DNA of 64,000 bases from Nautilus pompilius. Its lineage: Eukaryota; Mollusca; Cephalopoda; Nautilida; Nautilidae. Position numbers and translations under genes: made by a program. The stretch covers positions 992,001 to 1,056,000 of the forward strand of contig JACATO010000318.1 in NCBI GenBank assembly GCA_018389105.1, in the 5' to 3' direction. The first letter of the stretch is position 1. Each line of letters opens with the position of its first letter. Of the stretch, positions 23,579-35,900 are shown piece after piece. The notes beneath the pieces are model-generated. The model ran no database searches. It was given only the letters and a program-made list of their open reading frames with translations, and had not been told where the DNA came from.

Positions 23579-25002
23579 CAGGGGTGCCCAAAGTGCGGCC
23601 CGCGGGCAATTTTTTTGCGGCCCACGGCCTATTTTGCGATTTGGTTTTTATTTAAATCAGGTGTAATGAATAGGACTTGTCTTGAATCAAGTCTCTTCAT
23701 GATGTACATGAATTTAATCTTATCAGATTTAAGATATGCATGCATGCACTCAGAAAACTAATGCGGGTTTAAGCATGTCTGATCTTCATGTCTCGTATGC
23801 GTACAGCAGGAGCAGTATACGTACGTGTGCATGCACAGCCATTATTGAGTTCATTTGTGCAGGTATCTCTGTCTACTGTCTGTGCACGCCTGCATGTTGT
23901 GATCAGTGCCGTGGCCCCATGAGACATGAAAGAACATGCAAATCATTGGACGAATCTGGAGCTATTTAAACTAAACCTATCAAGAGAGCCACCAAATTGC
24001 TCAGTCTGCCTTTCTTATCATGAGGGAACCAAAAAAGCAACGACTTGAAGAGGAGTGTCGACGATTTCAAACCCGTTGGACGGAAAAATATTTTTTTTGA
24101 TCTCATCAATGGCAAGTATGTTTGTTTAATCTGCCGGGATCCTATCGCCATGAAGGATTACAATTTGAAACGCCATTACGAGTCCAACCACAAGGAGTAT
24201 TTTCTTCTCGAAGGTTCCGAACGGATTCAGCAATTGAAGGTTCGAACGGATTCAGCAATTGAAGGTTTGCCTAAGCTCTCAACAACAGCTCTTTTATCGT
24301 GCCGACAAAAAACAGCAAAACGCCAGTCACGTGGTTGCTCAACTCAGCACAGCATGGTCGACCGTTTGCTGAAGGTGACTTTGTTAAGGAGTGCATGACC
24401 AAGGCTGTTGATATACTCTGCCCCGAAAAGCGTCTCGATTTTGAGAACGTTAGCCTATCCTGAAACACAATAACGCGCAGGATTGACGACCTGTCTGCCG
24501 ATATTGCTAATCAACCCTCGGAGAAGGCTGCAGAATTTGAATTTTTTTCAATCGCATGTGACGAAAGTAATGATGCTACTGATACCGCTCAACTGCTCAT
24601 ATTTTTGCGAGGCGTTGATAAAAACTTTTCCATTATGGAGGAGCTGCTCAGTCTTACCAACCTTAAATCTACAACTACACGCAGAGATATATTCGATGCT
24701 GTTGCAGCTGCAATCAACAGTATGGGCCTCGATTGGGCAAAGCTGTGCGGGGTCACAACAGATGGAGCTCCAGCCATGGTGGGAGAGCAATCACCATGCT
24801 ATTATAGTACATACACACCATCCAATAGTAAACCTTATGCAATGCTAGAAAAATGCCACCATATTTAGCCATTTAACTGCTTTTTTGGATGTGTCCTATT
24901 TATAGGACAGAGGGTCTCAGTGATGTGTACTTTAGTGCGGCCTGCCGACCTGTCAAATTTTGTGCATGCGGCCCGCGGCCAAAAAAAGTTTGGGCACCCC
25001 TG
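23579..25002 (+). mobile_element. hAT transposon 2 (GTF2IRD2-like), internally deleted
   Basis: Ends read CAGGGGTGCCCAAAGTGCGG at the left and its near-exact inverse at the right (gtttgggcacccctg), flanked by perfect 8-bp duplications CTATATAC at 23571..23578 and 25003..25010. The plus strand encodes a BED-like zinc finger (KYVCLICRDPIAMKDYNLKR then HYESNH, 24105..24170). Further on are the first catalytic region (FFSIACDESNDATDTAQLLI at 24543..24600) and WAKLCGVTTDGAPAMVGEQS at 24735..24790, as in GTF2IRD2-type hAT transposases. After this the C-terminal dimerisation domain is gone. A 25-26 bp tandem duplication lies at about 24213..24263. Clear target duplications suggest a younger age than its neighbours. 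Confidence 0.93.
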
Positions 25003-26039
25003 CTATATACATATACAACTAATAAATACATTAGTTATCGTGTTTGTGAGACCATGTTTATTACCATGAGTATAATACATATTTTGGGGTTTTTTGTTAA
25101 CTTAAAAAAAATTATAAGGCAACCACATGAAAACACTTTATTAATGAAAATTCATTATTCCAGCATAACATGAAAAATCAGATAAACCACATATCAGAAT
25201 GTATAAATCATTAATTGTGATATTATTTTAAGCTTTGTCTTTATCAAAATAACCACTTTTCATGTTTATGACCTCCACAGTTTGGGCATCCTGTTCAGCA
25301 ACTTAGATACAATGGACTTATTCTCTAATCTTGATTTATTTGGTATAAAACCCCTAAAATTCTTTGGTTATTGTGGACCCATGCCAATTGCTTCATGGTA
25401 GGAGTGTTGACACTAGTGATATTGCCTTATGACTTACAGAGCAAACAAAACAACATGCTCAATTTTTGAAGAGTGGATAAAGAATTCATCACCAAGTTGG
25501 ACTTAATTTTTCTGCTCTTTGACTTCACCATCAAACCCAGACCTTAAGCAATACTATTGTGACCATCTGCAGCAGTGCATCACTGACACAACTTCAATGC
25601 TATCACTGTGGCAGGCAGAACATCGGAGAGTTGAAAAAATTGCTTGTTGCTTCTAGCCAGACTTTGAAAGATAATGCAACATCAGATGATACCCAGAGGA
25701 GCTGGACATTGATGCTGACCTGTTGCCATATTGGTTCCATGATGATACTGCAGTTATTGTGGAGAGGTCGCATTCAGCAAAAGGGAGAAGTAAGATAGTG
25801 ATGAGGACGAGGTTGCCGCTCCATTTGCAATGCCAGGCAACTACTTGTGGCCTTTCCTAACATCAAACGAATGGTACCTTATGAGGATCGTATTAATACA
25901 AAGGTCAGTGCTTGCTTTACAGTCTGACATGGTTTTCTCCCGATGATTTTGTGCATTAAAGTGGTGTTCATCTATAAATTTCACTCTTAAGCACCAAAGG
26001 CACGTAATAAATGCAGCAGTACAAAGGTGCATTGGGTCA
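25003..26039. other. Unassigned stretch between transposons
   Basis: A plus-strand ORF at 25559..25798 and a run ending near 25860 have coding-like composition, including an acidic segment followed by FAMPGNYLWPFLTSNEW. I do not recognise the protein. It may be part of another decayed element. Confidence 0.3.
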
Positions 26040-26640
26040 AAAACGAGTTTATACCAGTTAACTAGAGATAGAAAAAGTCCTGTCAATGTGTTGATCATAT
26101 AATCGTGTGACCCACAATCCTGAAAGTTGTTACATAGCGTATTAGTGTTGGTCATTGGTTTGACCTTTTAATTGTGTTCCTCCCACACAACTTCACTGGA
26201 TTTAAATCAGGCAAATGAGCTAAACCATGGCCTTAAGAAATCTTTTCTAGAAAAATATTACATATTGAGCTTTGCAATATACTTAGATCAATATCTTATT
26301 GCAATATAAACCTGTCACCTATCATACAATTCCCTGATGGAATTGCAAAACACTTCAGTATCTCAACAGATTTAATACAATAATCAGCAAAAAAGAAACA
26401 CTTCACATTTCCACCACATTTAAATGTGGGGTAAAAAACATCATTTCTCATACTTTTCTCCAGCCTTTCTTCTAACATATCATTGTCACTTAGTACTAAA
26501 TATTTGGAACCACCTTTCATTCAACCAGTACATTGCTCCTAGGTGTAGTTCTGATGATGTTTTATCAAGGCACTTGTTAAAAGGAATCCAACACCTCTTA
26601 ACCATCTAGGTGGTAAAGGTTTGGATGCTGACTTTTGCAA
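26040..26640 (-). mobile_element. Tc1-like transposase fossil 3
   Basis: Minus-strand pieces in Tc1 order: VRRKAGEKYEK near 26480..26450 (family RRKPGERY), a GGNVKCFFFADY segment near 26415..26385 (family GGGSVMVWGCFS), FAIPSGNCMIGDRFILQ near 26345..26300 followed by the remains of QQDNDPKH, and LAHLPDLNPVKLCGRNTIKR near 26220..26165 (family SPDLNPIE). It is broken by several stops and frame changes. It differs in sequence from fossils 1 and 2. Confidence 0.68.
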
Positions 26641-27399
26641 AAGAATTGTAGATGGGAGTTGTACCTTCCAAAAATTTACTTAGGCTGCTGTTTTAAAAGT
26701 CTTCCCTCTTTTCTCTTCCTCCACCCTTTGAAGTCAACTGGCTTAGTCATGAACAGTCAATAAAAGGTGGTTTATACAGCATGCAACTCCAAACTCCTTG
26801 ATTTTCTATTTGAAGTAACCAGCTTTATGATGAGCAATAATGAAGTCATATGTTTCATATTAAATTTCTTTTTAAGATACCATTTTCACCTGCTAAACAA
26901 AACAATGAACATGATAGCACCATGCTTTTAGTTTGAGCTAAACTAAACATTTACAGGAATAACCTGCTTGGCTCCATAATTATGAAAATAGCTGTGGTGA
27001 TAACATCTAAATCCTCCGATTTTAAACTGCACTTCTGATTTTTACTTCATGTTGTAGACATGTTAGAGTTAATAAATTCTATCTTTGGTGTCTCTCTTTC
27101 AAACTTTCATTTCCAAACAAGAGAAAATTTTGAAAATACATGATATTTTCTTAATGTATAATGTAAAGTTCCAGGACCAAGCTTATGTTAGCAAACTATG
27201 CACAGCAGTTTCACTACCATCTCTTTGAAATGGTCTCCTTTTCTCCCATTATAAAAAAAAAAAAGTTAGAACACTGGCTGTAAGACATTTTTGGTTACCC
27301 ACTTTTAATGCATTGGTCACAGCTGACTGGACAGTATCTAATGTTTGTGAAACAACTTTTCAGAAGGAATTTCCTACTGCAAAACAGCATATCCAGTGA

Positions 27400-28010
27400 C
27401 ACTGACAATTGTCAGAAATTCATGGATGAGAAGTATTGTGTGGCATGGTGTGTTATCATGTTGAATAATCCACTTTCATTCTGTTAACAGATCATTGCAA
27501 TGAGAACATTCTTATTGAAGAGATCATTGGCATTGTCAACTTGAGTTTGTTCCCCAAGAACAATGCCCCTGGCACCAAAAAACACAATGCGCATAGACTT
27601 CTGTACCTGTCAGTTTGCATTTCTTCAGCTGTGGTGATGCTAACTTCCACATAAAACTTGGGGTTCACGGGTACACCCATATTGTGTCCTCTGTGATAAT
27701 GTGATCCAAAAGGATTAGGTTGTTATCTGCAGCTGTTTTCAATTCTCTGCATATGTCAAGTCAGTTTCTGCTCAGTCTGCCAATGTCTTGGAGATAAAAT
27801 GTGTAACCAAACAGTTTTCAATCTACCATAAGAATTATCTGCCAGGAACAGTATAAGGGATTGTTTGATGATGGGCAATCTCATGTTGTGCCACTAACAC
27901 AGGACCTGCTAGGCTACACTTGACACCTGAAATGCTTTGGTGGCAGATTTTCCAGTCTTCAGATAATATCTGACTATGTGTTGTTTAAACTTCGACATTT
28001 TCAACTTCTC
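27400..28010 (-). mobile_element. Mariner-family transposase fossil 2
   Basis: Minus-strand remnants in mariner order: MSKFKQHIVRYYLKTGKSA near 28005..27950 (N-terminal region), HILSPRHWQTEQKLT near 27810..27765 (family WVPRLLTDEQK), ITEDTIWVY near 27690..27665 (family ITGDETWVY), KSMRIVFFGARGIVLGEQ near 27595..27545 (family KSMLIVFFDxRGIVH) and IQHDNTPCHTILLIHEFL near 27470..27415 (family HHDNAPxH, second catalytic Asp). Part of the helix-turn-helix region appears deleted. Many breaks; an old copy. Confidence 0.68.
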
Positions 28011-28029
28011 TCTAACTGATGAATCTAAT

Positions 28030-31000
28030 GCAGAGAGCCTGGTTTATATAGTTGAGGTATCTCGTTCTCCTCAACCAGGTTACTAAAGCTTATCATCTAT
28101 AGCATTCTGGATAAAAGTTTATGGGCTGATAATGTGGAAGGCTGCCAGTCACAAGTTCTAATGAGTTAATTATTTTGATTTTTTTAAACTTGCCTGTTCC
28201 CATGATTTCAAATTCAGTTGTAGCCAAGAGAATGTTTTTAGCTTGTTTTTTTGTTTAAATGATAATGCCATCTTAGAAGTCTGATTCAGACAAAACAAAT
28301 ATTTTAAGGATACATGAACATGTATTAAATCTCATTAAAATTTTAATATAAATTACAATCCTACTAAAAAAAGTAAGATATTTAGTGACAGGCTAATGTA
28401 CCTTGTAATGCATACCTGGTCATTCTAAATTTGTGAACAAAATATCAACATTGTGCTAAATCATGACCCCCTTTTTTTAAATTCCTGAAATGATATAAAT
28501 CATTATATTAAGAGAGGTAACTTACATAATAAATATCTCTGAATTTAAGCTTAACTCACTTTTTACTGCATGGACATTTAGAAAACTTGGCACCAGTGAA
28601 AAATGGGTTTAGGTTGCAGATGTCTCAACTTGTAGACTTTTGATTCTCAAACCTGTATCAACAAGTTCTTTAAATCAAATATCTGAAGAAAAAATTTTTT
28701 TAAACTTTTTATATTAAAATAAAAGAAATAGTCTTAGTTACATTTTAAAAAATTGTAAGTAGACTCTATTTCAGCTTAACATCATTTAGAGTATCCCAGA
28801 GCAGTTTGGAAAGTAGATACCCATTTATGGGTTTAATGCCAATCAAATGATTAATCACTGTTAAAAGGCTTGGCTTAGAGTTAAATAACAACGAACTAAA
28901 ATTGGTGTGCATCCTATTTACATAAATAGAAAGCAACACAGCAGCATTTCACTAATAGCATATAAAGAAATACAAAAGATAGTAGAGGCCTTCATTAAAA
29001 ATTTTTAGCAAGTGACCATAGCTACTTCCAGCAGTTGATCGCTTAATACTCCCAACCAAACGTAATATACATTAACAGTGTGCATACAAAGGTGTCAATG
29101 AGAATGCATTCCCAGATTTTGCTGTGTGTACCAATTGTATATGATGCTACACTAAAATGGCTATGACATGTCAATTTTAGAAAAAGTTTCTTCTGAAAAC
29201 GTTGCATAGAATAAAAATTGTATTAACAATTTAGCAAGTTGTTCAGTAATGTTCACCGCCATTCTCAGTAACAGATTTGAGGCATTACCACAGTACTGAC
29301 TGACTGCTGTGGACGGCAGTAACGTGTCAATAAATGCTGACGACAAAAGGTGCCAAAAGCCGTCCCTACATTACATTCATAGCTATAGAGAAACTTCACA
29401 AGCACAGCACAAATCATTTTACATAATGGAATTTTCCCATTAATTCATTAAAATTGTAAAAGATTCCATCATTAAACAATCATGCCCTTCCTTTGAAATG
29501 GACACTTGATACAAAAAAATTTATTTAGATTACTTTTACTTGCTATTCTTTTCTACAACAGTTTTAATAATGGTAATAGTAGCCACAGTTTGATGTTTAG
29601 TCTCTCACAAAAGTCTGCGGTTCTCAACCTGTCTAGTTACCTCAGAAATCTGCAGGATGCTGCACACTCATTTCAAATTCTTTCTATCTATTGTGCGCAT
29701 GTCCAGTTGTAGCTGTCTCTCATTTATTCTATGATAAACTAATTTATACCATACATTTCGTTCAGTTCTTCAGACTTTAAAAAGAAATTAACTCACTTTA
29801 ATTTACTTTTTTGTTGTTGTTTTTTAGAATGACAAAGTTAGAATACAAAAATTAGCTTAATGATGGGTTTCAGGGCTAAATAATCTAAAATTATATACCG
29901 TAAAGTAAACAAAGTTAAATTTACCTGCCACTTCTATAGCCAAGTGAAGTTATATAAATCTCAGTAAAACAGTGAATTTGAAATGGTTAAGACTAGCACA
30001 CTAAGATTTTCACTAAATTCATACATGCATAAAGCCAAATAATCTCTCTACAAAAACTGTGTCACATTAGTAAACTTTCAGAATGACAGTTCTACAATTT
30101 TAATAAAATGAGTATTTTATGCACAATACCCATCTCATCTCATTCTCACTAATTTTACTTTTCTTTTTTGTGAGAATTACTTTCCAAAGAATGTCATATG
30201 ATGAAGGCAAGGGACTAACAAGGAGAATAGTAAACAAAGTGGCATCTTCCATCAGTAAGAACAAATGTTGACAAAGTGGAGTTAGAGGTCAAAACAATTT
30301 TTCTGATGTTGGTTCTCTGGTTTTATCCTGCAGTGACTTGGTAGAATTTCCATCAGATCACATTTATAAAATTCACATGCCATAAAATAGAACAACACAC
30401 CATTTGTAGACAAAACGAACAACAACAAAAGTTATTCAAACTGTTAAGTTTTCTTTTATTTTTAAACGTGGGCCACACATTGGGTAACTTAACAGATACA
30501 AAAATAGACAACAGGACATCTCGCTGCTCGCTGAGCTGATTTGAGATGCAACCAGCTGATTGTGTCCACTGTCCACCAAGAGCCTACCTGGCAGTTAACA
30601 GAAGTGTTCTTTGTTCTTAAAATATATAACATTGACTACACAAATATTGCAGCCAGCATCATCAAAAAGGAATTATATATAATGTATGAAGTAAACATTC
30701 AATCACTTTCCAATTCTCTCCTCCACCTGAGATAAAAACTATTATTTATTTCCTTGATTTTTCTGCTAAATTACCAGCTTTCTCAGTGTGTGGAAGCATG
30801 ATGAATTTTTTTTTGTTGTTGCAACTGCTATCTTAGTAGAAACTGTGGTAAAGAACAAGTTTGTAGTTGCATCAATGCAAAATGTCAGACTTTGACAGAA
30901 ATGGTTCTGTTGTTATTAAATAACTCTTACCGTATTTTACTCTTTCCATACAAATTTAATGTCTACCCTAAAGCATACATTTTATTTCTTATTTATCAGG

Positions 31001-32698
31001 ATGATTATCAATGCCAGTTATCAGTCTAAAATCTCTATTCCTAGAACTGTTACAGGCATTAAAAAAAAGAAAACATTAGTATTGACTGACAGGCTTATTA
31101 ATGCACCAGAATCTTTTATGGGTTATCAGACATCATATAAACTACATAGCTTCTGCCTTATGTATCGCAATACAAACCTGAAGAGATGCTTATCAGACCT
31201 TCCACATGTATATTAGGATCCCTGAAACTCACATGCCGTATGAAAGTGGCAAGTGTTTCTGCCAACTTAACAAAAGTAAAGCCAATGTTCTCATTAGGTC
31301 TCAATAGTTTTTTTTAAAATGACAACTGCATTAATATCAAAATTAATAGGTATAAAAAATATAATTAAATGTACAAACATACTTTAGTTTTCTAATTATA
31401 ACCCAGAAGTGTGCCTTTAAATCTACCCCCTGCATATTTGATTACTTTTCAAGATACTGGTAAGTTATCATTATAAGCATTAAAAAGATTATTGGGGGGA
31501 TAAATGCTTTTTTAAAAATGTATTCATTCATAAATCATACAAAACTGTTCTAAAATAATAATGAATTTAAAGTCTTTAAAAAATGTTGATAAAAATGTGT
31601 AAAACTGAAGTTTCTCTCCGCTGCTGCATGCGCTGATTACTACATAAAACATCAAAGCGATGAGCACAGACCCCTGGCCAGGTGAGACGATGTGGCAGAA
31701 GCAATAATTGTTCAGCCAGACCTGGCTGCAGCAGCAGGTGTAATACGAGTTCTGATTATTATTAGTATTGCAATTTCTTTCTTGTATCATCATTGAAATT
31801 CTTACCATCCATGATTTCACATAGCAGGTAATCTAAGAGGAGAATTTGTCTATAAATATTCTCTCTCTGAGGATGAAGCTGAAACTGCATTACAGAAAAA
31901 CTGATTATATGCAGCAAGCAGAACTTGTTAAGTGGGTGTTTCACATCCTTCTCATACCATTTATTTGTGTTTTCCTCTAATTTTTATACAAGCAAAAAGA
32001 AATTTTATGGGAAACTAATTTAGTAAAAAAAAAAACTCCTCTCTTTTCTTAAGATAAAATTTCCTTTAGAATATACAAATCAAACTCATTTTTGTTTATT
32101 TTTAAAATAGGGTTAAAACAAAAGGAAAACTATTCGGTTTTTTTATCCGTTTCTATCAGAAGTTATCACAGCTTTTGACAACAACAACAACAACAACAAT
32201 AATAATAATAATAATACTTTCATTGGTACAGCAAAGATAGCAATCCTGTTACTTTTCTGTCCACTGCTATGATTGATAGAATTGTTTCTGCTACATCCAT
32301 TTTTTAAATGTGTAGTAAAAGAAAGGCAGCAAAATTATTCTTAAGTCTGGATTTTGCAAACACAGATACAGGGAGTTTAAAAAAAAATTAAAAAACAAAC
32401 TTAAGCTAGCTTAAAAGGGAAGGAAAAATAAAATTACAGTTATCCATAATTACGTTTTATGCCCCCGACCCCTACCCATCTGTCAAACATTCCATATGGT
32501 ACTCTTTCCAAGTTCAGAGTTCATTTTAGATACCACCATATTATTGTTGCAACACCATAAATGTAAGTTGGTTTAATAAAACAATGTCAGGAGGTGCAAA
32601 GATTTAGAATAACTATGTAAAAACTTTCTTCTTTCTTGTTTAACTGGGAAAACCATAACGAGCACTGCTGTGTTTGGCAATGTGAGTCAGGAAGCTGC
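28030..32698 (-). other. Paxillin 3' UTR and downstream DNA (limits unknown)
   Basis: No recognisable coding sequence lies downstream of the paxillin stop. On the minus strand AATAAA hexamers occur at about 32100..32095 and 31965..31960, roughly 600 and 735 nt after the stop. Either could end the transcript, but AT-rich DNA makes such hexamers common. A CAA then AAT simple repeat lies at 32180..32215. The remainder holds nothing I can name. Confidence 0.35.
32178..32215. repeat. (CAA)n(TAA)n simple repeat
   Basis: About six CAA units run directly into about five AAT units, downstream of the paxillin stop and possibly in its 3' UTR. Confidence 0.85.
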
Positions 32699-32965
32699 TT
32701 AGCCAAAGAGCTTGACAAAACAGGGGTGACAGTATGGTTTGTCATTCTGCTCCTTGAAGGTCCCCTTGTTAAGCTGCTTCAGGCAGAAGGCACACACAAA
32801 GTGCTCAGGGTGGAACTTCTTGTACATGGCTGTGATGCAGCGGCCTGTGATCGGCTTCTGACAGTAAGCACAGAGCGAGCCTCGCTTGGCGTGATAGTGC
32901 ATCTCACAGTAGGGCAGCCCGTCGTGGTCAAAGAAGCTCATGCTTCCAAATGGCATGTGGCAATC
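32699..32965 (-). CDS. PXN: Paxillin last coding exon: end of LIM3 and LIM4
   Basis: 267 bp including the TAA stop at 32701..32699; acceptor gttttccag. It encodes [20 protein letters not shown] (end of LIM3), [20 protein letters not shown], then [20 protein letters not shown] and [22 protein letters not shown]4 is nearly identical to vertebrate paxillin. The final Cys-type ligand is in [10 protein letters not shown] at the C terminus. Confidence 0.98.
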   Translation of the reverse strand, partial: DCHMPFGSMSFFDHDGLPYCEMHYHAKRGSLCAYCQKPITGRCITAMYKKFHPEHFVCAFCLKQLNKGTFKEQNDKPYCHPCFVKLFG

Positions 32966-35900
32966 CTGGAAAACAATGCTCAGCAACTCAGAAAAAGGAA
33001 CCACAGTTCTAACCTTACCCAATAATTGTACATGCGCACAGTGTAAACAATTAATTAGATAAAACAAAAGAAAAAAGATTCAGTAGCAATTGCATGATTA
33101 ATACTTGCTAATAACAAAATGATCTATCTACTTTCATGATATTACTACTTCTTGCCAGTCTGAAATGTATTCCAAAAGAAAAATATATCCAAAATCCCAT
33201 CTCGTTGAATGTTTTGCTTTGAACAGCTGGTGCCAGGAGTATTTTTAAGACCAAAATGTCACAAAAGAAATTCTTGCATTGTTAACCATCCTCTAAGAAT
33301 TAACTCCCTTGGACTAACTGACTGCCTCTCTGTAAAGCTGGTTTCGCTACTAGCATTGTGATGAGCTATGCATAATCTTTCGTGCACACCTACACTGATA
33401 CAGTCTGACGATCACTAAATCAACTCATATATTATGTACGTAGATGGTCAAGTCTTAATAATCTAACATATGAAAGTAAAAAAGTTTCACACAGCTTCAC
33501 TGGCAAGTCAGGATCATTTTTCAAAATCTTCTCCCAATTAAACTTTGCAGATTTAATGTTGATTAAATGTATACACTAACCTCCAGAAGCTGTTGCATGT
33601 TTAGATTTGTTTTTTTTTTTAATCTTTAAAAAACCCTGCCAGTTATTTTCATTTAAGACCGGTGTTTGTTTGTGAATTAAGAAATATAATGTTGCCAAAA
33701 GAAATTAATAAGCCCAAATGTTTTTGTTTTTTAAATCATTATCTAATTCTTAGAAATATCTTCTTTCAAAAGGTGTAGATTTAGACTACAGCAATATTTT
33801 TTACCCCCACCAACTTTAGCTTGGGGAGGAAATAGTTTTTAGCCGCTAAATGGAGATACAGGGTTAATCATGTAGTAATAGTGACATCAAAGTGGACACA
33901 GTAAACAATGAAGAAAACATTTACCATATTTTTTGGCATTTAAATCGATATTAGAAATGATAATGTTTGTAGTTTGTTCCAAATATCTCAGAATAGTAAC
34001 AAACATGTTGAAAAACTATTTAAATACTCCATTTATCCAGATGATCACCCTACAAAGTAGTTCAAATGATATGTACAAACCCCCTTTAATATTCATGAGC
34101 CTGAAAGTACCCTAGACAGCAATAGTGTTATGATGGAGTTAAGACATTGTTCCGACTACTTGAAAGTTTGGCTAACTACTATAGTTGATCTAGTCTCATC
34201 TTATACTCCTTATCGAATTATAGGCAAAAAAAATACCGTAAATCTTATCTATATTAATTTTTAAAAGAAAAAAAACAAACTTACCCAGCACACAAAACAT
34301 TCAGGATGCCAATGCCGGTTTAAAGCAGAAATGTAGTTATCCTTTATGGGTCTACCACAACCACCACATTTAGGCGCAAACAACTTAAGGTAATCATCTC
34401 TGAAAAGTACATCACAGAATCTCATACAGACATATGAAGAGAGTTACAGGAGACAAAAGCAAACAATCTACTGACATCATCTTTCTGTACATCATTTCCA
34501 AATCATAGTTCCTGTAATGGCAAGTAAGATAAAACACTTAAAATTTTAATTATACATTAGTAACAAAAAAACCACACACTCCAGTTACACTAACTTTTAT
34601 CAAAAATATCCTCCCATTTTATGTAATTAAGTTATCATAATTGAAAACAGACACTGTCATACAAGTCCAAATGGGTGGCTGATGTGGAACACCAAGTTTG
34701 GGGTTATCTGAATTTAGTGCACCCCTCTGGCATGGTCCCCCCCCCACCCACATCTAAAACTGAACAGTTATAGTAGGGATTTCCGTCAATCAAAGTCAGA
34801 TGTGCCCCAGACCCCCTTGTGGCACAGGATTGACAATGCTCTCCACATTCCAAGTTTGGTACAACAACAACATAAGTACGAGGTCTGTCAAAAAAGTATT
34901 GGACCTTAGGCTGGGGAAAAAAAATTACGTACTTGGTGGGGTTCAATTGCTAATCCCCTTCAAAGTAGGCCCCTTGTGCCTCCACACACTTAGCCCAGTG
35001 ATGCTTCCACTGTTGAAAGCACGTCTGGAATGCTTCTTCCAGAATGGCTCTCAGCTCCGCCTTCACATTCCGCATGATGTCCTTTTGGCTCTCAAAGCGG
35101 GAGCCTTTCAGTGGCATCTTCATTTTTGGGAACAACCAGAAGTCAGGAGGAGCCACGTCTGGTGATTAGGGAGCCTGATGAATGAGCAAAATCCTTTCTT
35201 TGCCAAGAAACCTTGGATCTACTGCAACAAATGAGCCGGGGCATTGTCATGATGCAGCTGCCAGTTTTGCGAGGCCCACAGATCCGGTCTCTTGCGCCAA
35301 ACTGCATCACGAAGACGTCGGAGGACTTCCTGATAGTACTCCTTTGTAACTGTTTGTCCTTCTGGTGCGTATTCATGATGCACAACACCTCGGTAGTCGA
35401 AGAAAACAGTCAGCATCACCTTGATTTTGCTCAGGACCTGATGCGCTTTTTTGGGCCTTGGCGACATTGGGTGCTTCCACTGTGATGACTGAGCTTTGGT
35501 TTCTGGGTCATACCCGTACACCCATGTCTCATCTCCAGTTATCACGGTATTCTGGAACTCAGTATCCAGCAGGTCCTGCACAACCTCAAGACGAAGTTGT
35601 TGTTGTTCCTGAGAAAGCAGCTTGGGCACAAATTTCGGTGCCACTCTGCGCAAACCCAAATCCTCCTTTAAAATTGCATGTGTAGAATTTTTACTGATCC
35701 CAACGTCGTCACCAATTTCCCGCACTGTCAAATGACAATTCTCCATTATCAAGGACCGCACTTTCTCGATAACAACTGCATTGCACTCTCCACCGACGTG
35801 CGGCCATCTTTGAACCTGTTGTACCATTCTTTTATTTGGGTAACACCCATGGCATTGTCACCAAAAGCCTGTTGAATTTTGCAAATTGTTTCTGCTTGGG

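Noticed and set aside
32636-33025. 129-codon plus-strand ORF
   Set aside because: Antisense shadow of the paxillin LIM3/LIM4 exon.
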